This document shows, one piece after another, positions 8,848 to 18,603 of a DNA stretch of 64,000 nucleotides; within the stretch, counting starts at the first letter, position 1, and every line of letters begins with the position of its first letter. Source of the stretch: Saccharofermentans sp. (GTDB taxonomy: Bacteria > Bacillota > Clostridia > Saccharofermentanales > Saccharofermentanaceae); the NCBI GenBank assembly GCA_016292135.1, contig JAEFAZ010000002.1:310001-374000 (forward strand), written 5' to 3'. The translations under genes and the position numbers were made by a program. The notes below the pieces were generated by a model. The model made no database searches. It saw nothing but the letters and a program-made list of their open reading frames with translations, and was not told where the DNA came from.

Positions 8848-9963
8848 ATGAGAAAAAGTGAAGCAACGATCAGAAGAATGAAGCGCAACCGCATCCTGGC
8901 CCTTTCGGGAGCGATTGCAGCCGCCCTCATCGTCGGCGTTGCTGCCATAGTCCTCTGGCAGATGACCGGGAATATGGATGAACCGGTCGAGACTGATCCC
9001 GTAAGCACGGGTGAGAGCATCACGGAAGATACTTCCGCGACAGAGGCGGCAAAGGCATCCGCATCACTTGCAGATCCCGACATGACGACTACAACATCAT
9101 CTTCTGATACGGATGTTTCACAGGATACTTCCGCATCGTCATCGCAGGACACGTCTGCATCTTCAAGCTCATCCTCGTCTTCTACGGAACTTTCTTCAGC
9201 ATCTTCTTCAGTCTCTGATACAACAACTGCCACGACAACTACCGCTGCTTCTTCGACCACGACTACGACCGTGTCTTCTCCTGACGGCAAGCTCGCGAGC
9301 ATCGCGGATCTTCCCGCGGGCAAGGTCATCTCGGCCGATAAGATCGATACTTCGAATCTCGGCAGATACTTCACATCCCATGAGATCGTGAAGGACGATG
9401 CCGTATATAACCGCATCAACGGTAAGTCCTACAAGAAGAACGACAACATAGGCCTTTCGAGCCTGAGATATCTCAAGATGCTCCATGTGAACTTCAACGG
9501 CGACTACCAGGTCGGCGAGATGATCGTCAACAAGAAGGTCGCTTCTGATGTCATGGATATCTTCCGCAATCTCTGCGAAAACAGATACCAGATCTATTCC
9601 ATGTATCTTATCGACAACTTCTGGGCAGGGACCGGCTCCAAGTCTGACTATGCATCCATCGATGCCAACAACACATCCGCATTCTGCTACAGGGCTGCCA
9701 CGGGCGGCGGGAACCTGTCCAAGCACGCTTTGGGCCTTGCGATAGACATCAATCCCCAGCAGAACCCCTATGTGACCTATAAGGACGGCAAGCCCCACTA
9801 TTCCCACGACAATGCGAAGGACTATGTGGAGAACAGATCTTCCGACACGCCTCACGTCATTACCAAGAGCGACCGGGCTTATAAGCTCTTCAGGGAAAAG
9901 GGCTGGACATGGGGCGGATCCTGGTCGTCCCCCAAGGATTATCAGCACTTCCAGTTAAGTTAA
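8848..9963 (+). CDS. VanY-type D-alanyl-D-alanine carboxypeptidase (M15 family), membrane anchored
   Basis: 371 residues. One N-terminal membrane segment (ILALSGAIAAALIVGVAAIVLW), then a ~100-residue Ser/Thr/Asp-rich low-complexity linker (TTTATTTTAASSTTTTTV) and a C-terminal M15 metallopeptidase domain. Zinc ligands fit SKHALGLAIDIN (His and Asp of HxxxxxxD) and DYQHFQL near the end. The domain trims the terminal D-Ala of peptidoglycan stems outside the cell. A -10 like TATAAT (8807-8812) precedes it. No vanA/H/X genes are nearby, so a housekeeping cell-wall role is more likely than glycopeptide resistance. Confidence 0.88.
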   Translation: MRKSEATIRRMKRNRILALSGAIAAALIVGVAAIVLWQMTGNMDEPVETDPVSTGESITEDTSATEAAKASASLADPDMTTTTSSSDTDVSQDTSASSSQDTSASSSSSSSSTELSSASSSVSDTTTATTTTAASSTTTTTVSSPDGKLASIADLPAGKVISADKIDTSNLGRYFTSHEIVKDDAVYNRINGKSYKKNDNIGLSSLRYLKMLHVNFNGDYQVGEMIVNKKVASDVMDIFRNLCENRYQIYSMYLIDNFWAGTGSKSDYASIDANNTSAFCYRAATGGGNLSKHALGLAIDINPQQNPYVTYKDGKPHYSHDNAKDYVENRSSDTPHVITKSDRAYKLFREKGWTWGGSWSSPKDYQHFQLS

Positions 9964-10259
9964 GGACCGTCTCCGGTCTTCTCAGTTTTTGCAGTAAGAT
10001 GGTCGTTTTTTGGGGTTGTCTTGGTTTTGACCGTGGCAGTATGCTTCCTGCACTGATTTTTGCGCAAATGCCCGAAATTCAATAAACTCAAGGCTTTCGG
10101 GGAATTGTGAATAAGCCTGTTTTCGACATATGTCGCATTATCCAAAGTTGGACACAGGATAGTTACAAGATTTTTCCAAAATGTCACTTGAATAAACAGG
10201 TATTTTCCTTCAAAATGCACGTGTTCGTAAAAGAATATAATAAGAGGATGGAAAAATAA
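9964..10259. other. Non-coding stretch between the VanY-like gene and the RND exporter
   Basis: No convincing gene. The start holds a small hairpin GACCG/CGGTC at 9965-9978 followed by a T-rich run to 9990, a weak terminator candidate. Near the end TATAAT at 10236-10241 is a plausible -10 for the exporter, but no good -35 is visible. Confidence 0.5.
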
Positions 10260-13200
10260 GTGGAGAAATTCAGCGTCAAAAAGCCATTTACCGTATTGGT
10301 GGCTGTAATAGCCATCATTGCTTTGGGCGCGGTTTCCCTGACGAAACTCAAGATGGATCTCCTTCCTGAGATCAGTCTCCCTTACATGATAGTCATCGCA
10401 GCTTACCCCGGAGCCGATCCGGTAAAGGTGGAAAGCCAGGTGACTACCCCGATCGAAAATGCCCTCGGTACCGTAAGCGGAGTCAAGAACGTTACTTCCA
10501 CCAGCAACTCCAATTACTGTTTGGTCCAGCTCGAATTCGAAGATGATACCGATCTCGATTCGGCCATGGTAAAAGTATCGGGCCAGTTGAACCAGCTTAA
10601 GGATTCCCTGCCTGATGAAGTGGGAACTCCCACTATCATGGAGATCAGCATGGACATGGTAGCCACCATGTACGTAGCCGTTGAGAGGGAAGGATACGAT
10701 ATCTATCAGATCTCCGATTTCACAAAGAACGACATCATTCCCTATATCACCAGACAGGAGGGTGTAGCTTCTGTCTCAACGCTGGGCCTTGTCGAGAAGA
10801 GCGTTATCGTATCGCTTAATGACAGGAAGGTCGATCTGCTTAACGACAAGATCCTCAGAGAGACCGATTCCAAGCTCAAGGATGCGTCCGATGCCTTGGA
10901 AGATGCCCAGAAGCAGCTTGATGAGGCGCAGGATAAACTCAAGAAATCCCAGTCACAGTTCGGCGACACGGTTTCTTCATCGGTCTTTTCTCAGCTTGAC
11001 GGCAAAGTCGGCACCATGGGAAAGGATATCAAAGACGGTGCCAAGAAAGTCGTAAAGGTCCTACGTGATGTCCAGAAGGGCCTAAAGGATATGAAGACTA
11101 CTCAGGACAACGGACTTGATGATCTTAAGGCGAAAGTTGATAAGACGAAGGATGATCTCGACAAAGCGATCGCCAGGCAGGATGATCTGAAGACCGCCCT
11201 GAATGCGGCTCAGAAAGCATATGACAAGCTCGCGGATGATCTTAAGAACATGGACCAGGATGATGTTGATGCCTTCAACAATGCTTCCGCAGCCGTTGCC
11301 AAGGCCTATGCTGATCTTCTGGCTGCGCAGATCCTGTACGACCAGGCTTCCGATAACGTCAAAAGTGCTCAGAAAGCTTATGACGATGCCAAGAACGATT
11401 TTATCAATTCGACTGCTTCCACGATCGACGCCAAGGATCTCTACGACAAGATCGATGCTGTCATCAAACTCCTTGAGGACGGCATAAGCAACATCGATAC
11501 ATCCTCGGTCTCAAGCCTTGTATCCAGTACTGACAAGATCAGACAGGCTCTGTATACAGCAAGTACGATCCTTTATGACATCAAGAAGGCCGATCCTGCG
11601 GGCAATCTTGGAAAGATCGCAGGCGATGCGGCCGACAAGGTGTCTTCGGTAGATAAGCTGATCGATTCCATTCCCCAGATCATCGCAGGCTTGCAGGCTG
11701 CTATGTCGGGGCTTACACAGGGTCAGCTTGATGCAGCCGTAGGCTATTCCACGGCAACCTACGCTCTGATGGCTGCACAGAGCAAGCTCGACGACGCCAA
11801 AGCCCAGTACGATAAGGCCAAGAAGACTGCGCTTGATAATGCGAACATCGATTCGCTCCTGTCTGTGTCGACTTTGTCAGGACTCGTGTATGCACAGAAT
11901 TTCTCCATGCCTGCTGGTTACATAGACGATAAAGATGACAACACCTGGCTCTTAACGGTAGGTGATTCTTTCAGCAGCGATGAAGAGATCGCAAAGACTC
12001 TGCTGGTGGATAATGAGATCCTCGGCACCGTAAGGCTCGAAGACATAGCCGATATTACCGTTATCGACAACGCAGACGACACATTCACCAAGCTCAACGG
12101 CAGGGATTCGATCATCCTTTCGATAATCAAGTCTTCCGCCACCGGAACGAATGACGTTTCCAAGAACTGCAAGCAGGCCCTGAAGGACCTGGAGGAGATA
12201 TATCCCGGTACCCACTTCGTGGCGTTGATGGACCAGGGTGATTACATTGCCCTCATCGTAAACAATATATTCGTATCACTCGCGATCGGTGCTGCTCTCG
12301 CCATAGTGATACTTGCGCTCTTTCTTAAGGACGTCAAGCCTACGATAGTCGTTGCGGTATCGATCCCGCTTTCGATCCTGCTCGCACTCGTGCTGATGTA
12401 CTTTACCGGACTCGAACTCAACATGATGACCCTGTCGGGATTATCGCTGGGCATAGGGATGCTGGTCGATAACTCAGTCGTAGTCATGGAGAATATATTC
12501 AGGCTCGTAAACAAGGGTATGCCTGCCGCAAGAGCATCCGTGCAGGGCGCCAAGCAGATGAGAGGATCGATCATAGCATCGACTCTCACAACAGTCTGCG
12601 TATTCATGCCTGCCGTATTTGCAAGCGGCATGGTAAGGACGCTCCTTTTCCCGCTGGCCCTGTCCATAGGATACTGCCTTATGGCATCGCTCGTAATAGC
12701 CCTTTCGGTCGTACCTGCTTCCTGTTCGACCATCATGAGGAACACCAAGCCCAAGAAGCACCCTCTTTTCGATAAGATCCTCAACGGATACGGCAAGAGT
12801 TTAAAGTGGTGTCTTAAGTTCAAAGTCGTACCTCTCCTGCTGGCGGTCATCCTGCTCGGCATATCCGTATATGCCGTCATCAACATGGGCATCGTCTATC
12901 TGCCTGAGATCGCGACCAACGAACTGGAGCTTTCCATCAGGACTCCGGAGGAGCTTACGAGAGAAGAATCCTATAAAGTAACTGATGAGGTCATTGATCA
13001 TGTCATGTCCGTAGACGGCGTCAACGAGATCGGCATCATGGATTCGGGATCCACTTTGAGCATCCTGACATCAGCTTCGACAGGATCTTCATCCTACGGA
13101 AGATACACGGGAAGCGTCGTTGTCGATGAGAACCTTTCCAAAGACAGACTCAACGAGATCATTGCCAACATCGAGAATGCAGTTGCCGGCGATAATGCCA

Positions 13201-14711
13201 AGGTTACGGTATCTCTTAACAGCATGAGCGATATGTCCATGCTTATGGGCGGCTCGGGAATGTCGGTCAACATCTACGGCAAGGACAGCGACAAGCTTTA
13301 CGAATACGGCAAGCAGGTTGCTGATATCCTGAGAGATACAGAGGGCCTGATCAACGTTAAGGACGGCAGTGAAGAAGGTGAGCCTACCATCCATCTTCTC
13401 ATCGACCGTGACAAGGCGATGGCTGACGGCTACACAACGGCACAGATCTACGCCGCGATCCTTTCAAGGATGAACACTTCCGTCAAGTCCACGACCATTA
13501 CTGCACAAGGCCTCGACATGACCGTTACGATCAAAGACGAGACTGAACCTCTGACTGTCGAGAACATTCTTGATATAGAACTCGAAAACAGCATGTCCTC
13601 ATCTTCGATGACAGACATGATGGGTTCGGGTGATTCCGGCTTCGACATGTCCTCTTCCGACATGGATACAATGGCGGCCATGTTCGGTATGGACAAAGGC
13701 AACGATGACTCCGATGACAAGGATGCCGCAGATAAGGATAAAGAAGCTGAAGACAAGGAAACGGAAGAAGAGAAGATCGTCCACAAGATCGGTGATTACG
13801 CTGTTATCGAGAAGACCAAGTCCCCTGTTTCCATCACTCACGAAAACCTTACCAAATACATTACCGTAACGGCAGGCACGGCTGACGGATACAACACTAC
13901 CCTGATCGCCCGCGGCCTGCAGTCCAAACTCGATGATTTCAACAGGAAAATGGATACGGGCTATTCAATAAAGCTCGAAGGTGAATCGACCGAGGTCAAG
14001 GAGATGGTCATCCAGATGGTGGAGATGGCGGCTCTTGCATTGCTCCTCATCTACCTCATTATGGTTGCCCAGTTCCAGAGCTTCCTGTCGCCCTTCATAA
14101 TCCTGTTTACGATCCCGCTGGCATTCACGGGCGGTATGTTCGGTCTCATAATATCACGCCAACAGCTCTCTATGCTGAGCCTTCTCGGATTCGTAATCCT
14201 CATGGGTACGGTCGTTAACAACGGTATCGTATTCGTCGACTACACCAACCAGCTGCGTATCGGAGGTCTCGAGCGCCGTGAAGCCCTCGTTGCAACGGGC
14301 AAGACGCGTATGCGCCCTATCCTCATGACCGCGCTCACCACGATCCTTGCTATGTCCCAGCTGATCTTCGGCAACGGCATGGCATCCCAGCTGGGTTCCG
14401 GCATGGCCATAGTCATCGCGGGCGGTCTTACATACGCCACCTTGATGACACTCTATGTTGTTCCCGTAATATACGATATCTTCTTCAGGAAGAAGCCTCT
14501 CGTCGTTGATGTCGGATCCGATATCGACGAGGAACTCGACGATGCCGGTGACTACTTAAGAGCGCTCAAAGCAGCTGAAGAGGCCGCTCCCGAAGCATCC
14601 GCAGAGACTCCTGCATCTGCTGACAATGGTGATACAGCGGAAGAAACACCGGCGCCTGAGAACGTCATTCCCAAAGAAGACACGGTCGCTACCCGTCCGG
14701 GCAACAACTGA
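10260..14711 (+). CDS. RND efflux transporter with large periplasmic-side coiled-coil insertion
   Basis: 1483 residues, ~430 longer than AcrB-type pumps. GTG start at 10260. TM1 (VLVAVIAIIALGAVSL) and KMDLLPEISLPYMIVIAAYPGADP are classic for the AcrB/SwrC family, as is GLSLGIGMLVDNSVVVMENIF. Residues ~200-540 are an Ala/Lys/Asp-rich heptad-like coiled coil (DAQKQLDEAQDKLKKSQ and similar) inserted in the first extracytoplasmic loop. A second insertion (~1108-1173) is Met/Ser- then Asp/Glu/Lys-rich, in the second loop. The C-terminal tail is acidic. Proton-driven export is inferred from the family; no adaptor or outer-membrane partner gene is adjacent. Confidence 0.92.
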   Translation: MEKFSVKKPFTVLVAVIAIIALGAVSLTKLKMDLLPEISLPYMIVIAAYPGADPVKVESQVTTPIENALGTVSGVKNVTSTSNSNYCLVQLEFEDDTDLDSAMVKVSGQLNQLKDSLPDEVGTPTIMEISMDMVATMYVAVEREGYDIYQISDFTKNDIIPYITRQEGVASVSTLGLVEKSVIVSLNDRKVDLLNDKILRETDSKLKDASDALEDAQKQLDEAQDKLKKSQSQFGDTVSSSVFSQLDGKVGTMGKDIKDGAKKVVKVLRDVQKGLKDMKTTQDNGLDDLKAKVDKTKDDLDKAIARQDDLKTALNAAQKAYDKLADDLKNMDQDDVDAFNNASAAVAKAYADLLAAQILYDQASDNVKSAQKAYDDAKNDFINSTASTIDAKDLYDKIDAVIKLLEDGISNIDTSSVSSLVSSTDKIRQALYTASTILYDIKKADPAGNLGKIAGDAADKVSSVDKLIDSIPQIIAGLQAAMSGLTQGQLDAAVGYSTATYALMAAQSKLDDAKAQYDKAKKTALDNANIDSLLSVSTLSGLVYAQNFSMPAGYIDDKDDNTWLLTVGDSFSSDEEIAKTLLVDNEILGTVRLEDIADITVIDNADDTFTKLNGRDSIILSIIKSSATGTNDVSKNCKQALKDLEEIYPGTHFVALMDQGDYIALIVNNIFVSLAIGAALAIVILALFLKDVKPTIVVAVSIPLSILLALVLMYFTGLELNMMTLSGLSLGIGMLVDNSVVVMENIFRLVNKGMPAARASVQGAKQMRGSIIASTLTTVCVFMPAVFASGMVRTLLFPLALSIGYCLMASLVIALSVVPASCSTIMRNTKPKKHPLFDKILNGYGKSLKWCLKFKVVPLLLAVILLGISVYAVINMGIVYLPEIATNELELSIRTPEELTREESYKVTDEVIDHVMSVDGVNEIGIMDSGSTLSILTSASTGSSSYGRYTGSVVVDENLSKDRLNEIIANIENAVAGDNAKVTVSLNSMSDMSMLMGGSGMSVNIYGKDSDKLYEYGKQVADILRDTEGLINVKDGSEEGEPTIHLLIDRDKAMADGYTTAQIYAAILSRMNTSVKSTTITAQGLDMTVTIKDETEPLTVENILDIELENSMSSSSMTDMMGSGDSGFDMSSSDMDTMAAMFGMDKGNDDSDDKDAADKDKEAEDKETEEEKIVHKIGDYAVIEKTKSPVSITHENLTKYITVTAGTADGYNTTLIARGLQSKLDDFNRKMDTGYSIKLEGESTEVKEMVIQMVEMAALALLLIYLIMVAQFQSFLSPFIILFTIPLAFTGGMFGLIISRQQLSMLSLLGFVILMGTVVNNGIVFVDYTNQLRIGGLERREALVATGKTRMRPILMTALTTILAMSQLIFGNGMASQLGSGMAIVIAGGLTYATLMTLYVVPVIYDIFFRKKPLVVDVGSDIDEELDDAGDYLRALKAAEEAAPEASAETPASADNGDTAEETPAPENVIPKEDTVATRPGNN

Positions 14712-14787
14712 TGCCTTTTCCCGTCTTGTTGAATTTATTTCCGACTACTGTAAAATTGTGTATATAAAGATAACAGGTGAAAAACAA

Positions 14788-15657
14788 ATGATTCGAACTA
14801 AGCTGATATCCATAGCGGCAACGGCCTGCATAATATTGGGACTGTTCTGCGGAACAGCCGCTGCGGAAGATGACGCGTCTGCAACTGCTGTCAAGCTCAA
14901 CAAGCACGACGCTGTTGTGGTCTGCAAGAAAAAACTCCCCTTGCTCCGCGCCCAGGTCACGCCTCCGGACAAGAAGATCAAGTGGACTTCATCCGACAAG
15001 TCCGTTGCGACAGTTAATTCTTCCGGCGTCGTATCCGGCCTCAAGGCAGGATATGCCGTGATAACAGTCACAACCGAAGACGGCGCGTCGGACGAGTGCA
15101 AGATCACGGTCCTTTATAAGGATGTAATGGATAAATCTGAGTTCTGGTACGAACCCACATACGAACTCACGACCAAAGGAGTAGTCAAAGGTTATAACGA
15201 CCAGACCGAATTCAGGCCTGCTAACAACTGCACGAGAGCCCAGATGGTCACTTTCATCTGGCGTCTTGCAGGATCCCCTGCTCCCTCATCGAAAGAATGC
15301 AAGTTCAGCGATGTGTCGAGCGACAAATACTACTATAAGCCCGTCATCTGGGCCTGCGAAAAGAAGATCACCACCGGCTACGACGATAACACCTTCAGAC
15401 CCAATGACTCGTGCCTGAGGCGTCATGCGGTGACCTTCCTCTGGAGATTCGCAGGGAGCCCCGCGCCCAAGAGCAGTGAATCAAAGTTTAAGGATGTCAA
15501 AGAGAAGAATTACTACTATAAGCCCGTTATCTGGGCCAGCGAAAAGAATATCCTGGCAGGTTACGAGGACGGAACCTTCAAGCCCGAAGGCGAGTGCCTG
15601 AGGCGCCAGATGGTAACCTTCCTTTATAAGTACGACAAGTATATGGGTGGATCTTAA
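14788..15657 (+). CDS. Secreted Big_2 / S-layer-homology (SLH) protein
   Basis: Start ATG at 14788 gives a signal peptide (MIRTKLISIAATACIILGLFCGTAAAE); ACAGGTG is a modest ribosome site. After it comes a Big_2 immunoglobulin-like domain (VTPPDKKIKWTSSDKSVATVNSSGVVSGLKAG type), then three SLH repeats, each with YKPVIWA..K.ITTGYDDNTFRPN..C.R...VTFLWR pattern (about residues 125-289). SLH domains bind pyruvylated secondary wall polymers, so the protein is probably wall-attached. There is no catalytic domain. Confidence 0.88.
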   Translation: MIRTKLISIAATACIILGLFCGTAAAEDDASATAVKLNKHDAVVVCKKKLPLLRAQVTPPDKKIKWTSSDKSVATVNSSGVVSGLKAGYAVITVTTEDGASDECKITVLYKDVMDKSEFWYEPTYELTTKGVVKGYNDQTEFRPANNCTRAQMVTFIWRLAGSPAPSSKECKFSDVSSDKYYYKPVIWACEKKITTGYDDNTFRPNDSCLRRHAVTFLWRFAGSPAPKSSESKFKDVKEKNYYYKPVIWASEKNILAGYEDGTFKPEGECLRRQMVTFLYKYDKYMGGS

Positions 15658-15667
15658 GAACTGCTTT

Positions 15668-16996
15668 ATGGATATTATTCTTGATATAGCTTCGTTCCAG
15701 GCACCTGTCAATGTGGTAAGGCTCATATCACTGATAGCGCTGATCGCCATTTCCTCATTCTTCTCGTCTGCAGAGACGGCTTACAGCATGGCGAACAGGA
15801 TGCGTATCAAGTCTTTGGCAGAAGACGGCGACAAGAAGGCAGCATTGGTCGTAAACATACTAGACCACTACCCCAAGATGCTGTCCACGGTCCTTATCGG
15901 CAACAATATAGTCAACATCGGAGCTTCGGCCATCGCGACTCTCTGGGCGACTGACGTTTTCGGAAACTGGGCGGTAGGTGTCATGACCGGGATCCTTACC
16001 TTCGTCGTCCTCATCTTCGGTGAGATAGTCCCCAAAACAACAGTGTCATGCAATGCGGATAAATATGCCAAGCTCTATGCGCCCGTAATAAGGTTCCTCA
16101 TGATAATCCTTACGCCGGTCGTTATCGTCATCAACTTCATATCCGGCGGTGTTCTTAAGCTCCTCAGGACCGATCCTGACGCTAAGATGCCGGCCATCAC
16201 CCAGCGTGATCTTCTGGGCTATGTCGATGAGAGCCGCAAGGAAGGCGTTATCGACAGGAAAGAGCATGAGATCATCCACAACATGTTCGATTTCTCAGAT
16301 GCAGTTGCCAAGGACATAATGGTGCCGAGGATCAACATCGTAGCGGTACCTGTCGACTGCAGATACGAAGATGTCCTCAAGATCGTAAAAGATGACATGT
16401 ACACAAGGATCCCGGTCTACGAAGGGGACAGTGATACGATAATCGGCATGATCAACGTCAAGGATCTCCTGCTCCTTTCAAGTCCCGCGGAATTCAACGT
16501 CAAGAACATGATGCGTGAGGTCATGTACACCCACGAATACAAGAAGACTTCACAGCTCTTAAAGGAGATGCTCAAGACCTCTGCTCCCGTCGCGATAGTC
16601 CTCAACGAGTACGGAACGACAGAGGGCATGATCACAATGGAAGACCTGATGGAAGAGCTGGTCGGTGATATCAACGATGAATACGATTCTCCAGAAGACG
16701 CTCCGATCCGCAAGATCGCTCCCGGTGATTATCTCATCGACGGCAGCTGCGGTCTGTCAGATGTTAACGGCGAGCTCGGCACGGAACTTGAAAGCGAGGA
16801 TTTCGATTCCATCGCAGGCATCGTCATCGACCATACCGGCGGCCGCCTTCCCAAAACGGGTGATACGGTCGAGACCGCCGACGGCATCAGGATCCGCGTT
16901 GCAAGGATCGAGGGCAACCGTATAGCTTTGGTAAGAGTCTTCCTTCCGCCTGAAGAAAGGCCTGAAGAAGATCCCGGGGAAGATAAGGAAGAATAA
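15668..16996 (+). CDS. CNNM/CorC (HlyC-type) membrane protein with CBS pair
   Basis: About 442 residues. N-terminal DUF21/CNNM transmembrane domain (SSFFSSAETAYSMANRMRIKSLAEDG; four membrane segments; FGEIVPKT), then two CBS domains (VPRINIVAVPVDCRYEDVLKIV; TSAPVAIVLNEYGTTEGMITMEDLMEELVGDI) and the C-terminal CorC_HlyC domain. Family members are Mg2+/Co2+ efflux or magnesium-homeostasis proteins. The ATG at 15668 lies just after the SLH gene; a GTG at 15647 inside that gene is an alternative. Neither has a strong ribosome site, so the start is uncertain. Confidence 0.9.
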   Translation: MDIILDIASFQAPVNVVRLISLIALIAISSFFSSAETAYSMANRMRIKSLAEDGDKKAALVVNILDHYPKMLSTVLIGNNIVNIGASAIATLWATDVFGNWAVGVMTGILTFVVLIFGEIVPKTTVSCNADKYAKLYAPVIRFLMIILTPVVIVINFISGGVLKLLRTDPDAKMPAITQRDLLGYVDESRKEGVIDRKEHEIIHNMFDFSDAVAKDIMVPRINIVAVPVDCRYEDVLKIVKDDMYTRIPVYEGDSDTIIGMINVKDLLLLSSPAEFNVKNMMREVMYTHEYKKTSQLLKEMLKTSAPVAIVLNEYGTTEGMITMEDLMEELVGDINDEYDSPEDAPIRKIAPGDYLIDGSCGLSDVNGELGTELESEDFDSIAGIVIDHTGGRLPKTGDTVETADGIRIRVARIEGNRIALVRVFLPPEERPEEDPGEDKEE

Positions 16997-17073
16997 GACT
17001 ATGGACTTACCGGTCCCGCCGTCGGATAATTATAGTGTAAGTATTTAATCCCTTCCCGGGAGGAGGTGTTCAT

Positions 17074-18540
17074 ATGATTTGTAGAGAATGTGGTAAGAAT
17101 ATCCCCGAAGGAACCTATTTCTGTCCCTATTGCGGATTGCCTGCGGATGCGGCAGGCCAGGCGGCTCCGGCGGATCCCGCCGGGATCTATCAGCAGCCCG
17201 CAGCTCCCGTTAACAACTACGTCGGGCAGACTGTTGCGGTGCCTCAGGAAGCCCCTGTTGCAGCACCCCCGGCTCCTGCTCCCATAATGCCCCAGGCCCA
17301 GGTCGATCCCCTCTATCAGGGTGTAGCGGCAGGATCGCCCCCGCCCAAAAAGAAGGTCTGGATACCGATAGTAATAGCGGTCGCATCCGTTATCGTTATC
17401 GGTCTTGCTGTCTTAGCCATAGTATTTGCGGTGAAGAGTTCAAGTCCTGCAGGCAAAGCCGCTGCGGCAGTCTCTGAGGCTGCGGCGCTTTTCGATGCAG
17501 GCCAATACGATTCGGCGTTTACCAAATACGAGGAGGCTCTGAAGATCGAACCGCAAAATGTTTCGATATACAGGTCATATGCCCGTGCCCTTGCGGAGAG
17601 AGGTCTCTTCGACAGAGCGATCGATGTTCTTAAGGACGGTATCACGAAAACGGATTCAGGCGAACTTAAGACCCTCCTTGAAGAGATCAGGAAGGAATCT
17701 GATTCCGGAACTTCCGAAAGCAGCAGAAATACCCGTGGAACCGGAGACGAAGGATCTAAACTTACGACGACTGAACCTACCACGACGACTACGGAAGCCA
17801 CGACGACAACAACTACTACCGAACCGACAACGACGACAACAGCTCTCGACAAGAAGCCGATGTACGAAGCCTATAAGAAGTTCCTGTCTGAAAAGAAGAA
17901 ACGCATTACGGCCTACTATACATACGAGGAGTTCACATATTCCGACTCCAAGGGCTGGAAGAGCGAATACAAGGAGAATAAGAACCCGATCCAGGCAGCT
18001 CTCGTCGATCTTACGGGAGACGATGTCAACGAGCTGGTCCTGATCCTTCAGGGCGATAACGAGCTCTCATACGATATGGTCGTATATAGCTACATCGACG
18101 GCAAGGTGAAGTCCGTGCTGAAGATCAAGAACATTGATGTGATGGCAGGAGGATATTCATCCTATATCGTATGCAAGTCAAAGACCAAGGGCGAGATCTG
18201 CATCTATACCGGCCGCTTCGACGAGGAGTATTCTGAAGCTTACACGGTCTATAAGTGGAATGGCGAAAAGTTCAAGGCCAAGAGTTCATTCGGCAGCTAT
18301 TCCAAGGTCAATGACAAGGGAGACGGTTTCAAGTACTACTATTTCAACGGTGATGAGAAGATCAAGAAAGACGATTTCAAGAAGCTGATCCCCGACTTCG
18401 ATAAGGAAGTGGGCAAGATCCTCTTCTTTAACACGGAACTTGACGATGCCCTGACCAAGATCTATGTCGATGCAGGAAGCAAACCTGCAGGCATGACCTA
18501 CAAGCAGGCAGTAAAGAAAGTCGAGAGCAAGCTCAAGTAA
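17074..18540 (+). CDS. Zinc-ribbon membrane protein with TPR and Thr-rich linker
   Basis: 488 residues. N-terminal zinc ribbon MICRECGKNIPEGTYFCPYCG (two CxxC), a Pro/Ala-rich segment, one membrane segment (VWIPIVIAVASVIVIGLAVLAIVFAV), then a TPR-like region (AAALFDAGQYDSAFTKYEEALKIEPQNVSIYRSYARALAERG), a Thr-rich linker and a C-terminal extracellular domain of unknown function (from YEAYKKFLSEKKKRITAYYTYEEF). This architecture is common in Ruminococcaceae. AGGAGG ribosome site precedes ATG. Function not known. Confidence 0.8.
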   Translation: MICRECGKNIPEGTYFCPYCGLPADAAGQAAPADPAGIYQQPAAPVNNYVGQTVAVPQEAPVAAPPAPAPIMPQAQVDPLYQGVAAGSPPPKKKVWIPIVIAVASVIVIGLAVLAIVFAVKSSSPAGKAAAAVSEAAALFDAGQYDSAFTKYEEALKIEPQNVSIYRSYARALAERGLFDRAIDVLKDGITKTDSGELKTLLEEIRKESDSGTSESSRNTRGTGDEGSKLTTTEPTTTTTEATTTTTTTEPTTTTTALDKKPMYEAYKKFLSEKKKRITAYYTYEEFTYSDSKGWKSEYKENKNPIQAALVDLTGDDVNELVLILQGDNELSYDMVVYSYIDGKVKSVLKIKNIDVMAGGYSSYIVCKSKTKGEICIYTGRFDEEYSEAYTVYKWNGEKFKAKSSFGSYSKVNDKGDGFKYYYFNGDEKIKKDDFKKLIPDFDKEVGKILFFNTELDDALTKIYVDAGSKPAGMTYKQAVKKVESKLK

Positions 18541-18559
18541 CATTTAAAGCCCAAACAAA

Positions 18560-18588
18560 AACGGCTGCCCTGTGGCAGCCGTTTCTTT
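18560..18588. terminator. Bidirectional rho-independent terminator
   Basis: Perfect 10-bp stem AACGGCTGCC / GGCAGCCGTT with a 4-nt loop. TTTCTTT follows on the plus strand; on the minus strand the stem is followed by TTTTGTTT. It lies between two converging genes and serves both. Confidence 0.9.
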
Positions 18589-18603
18589 GTGCATTGATTC
18601 AGA

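Noticed and set aside
8823..9419. Minus-strand Val/Glu/Asp-rich open frame
   Set aside because: Antisense image of the Ser/Thr-rich linker of the VanY-like gene.
8848..9963. Vancomycin-resistance gene call for the VanY-like protein
   Set aside because: No VanHAX or VanRS neighbours; the M15 domain alone fits ordinary cell-wall trimming.
12242..12892. Minus-strand open frame of 216 codons inside the RND exporter
   Set aside because: Shadow of the RND transmembrane region; no motifs.
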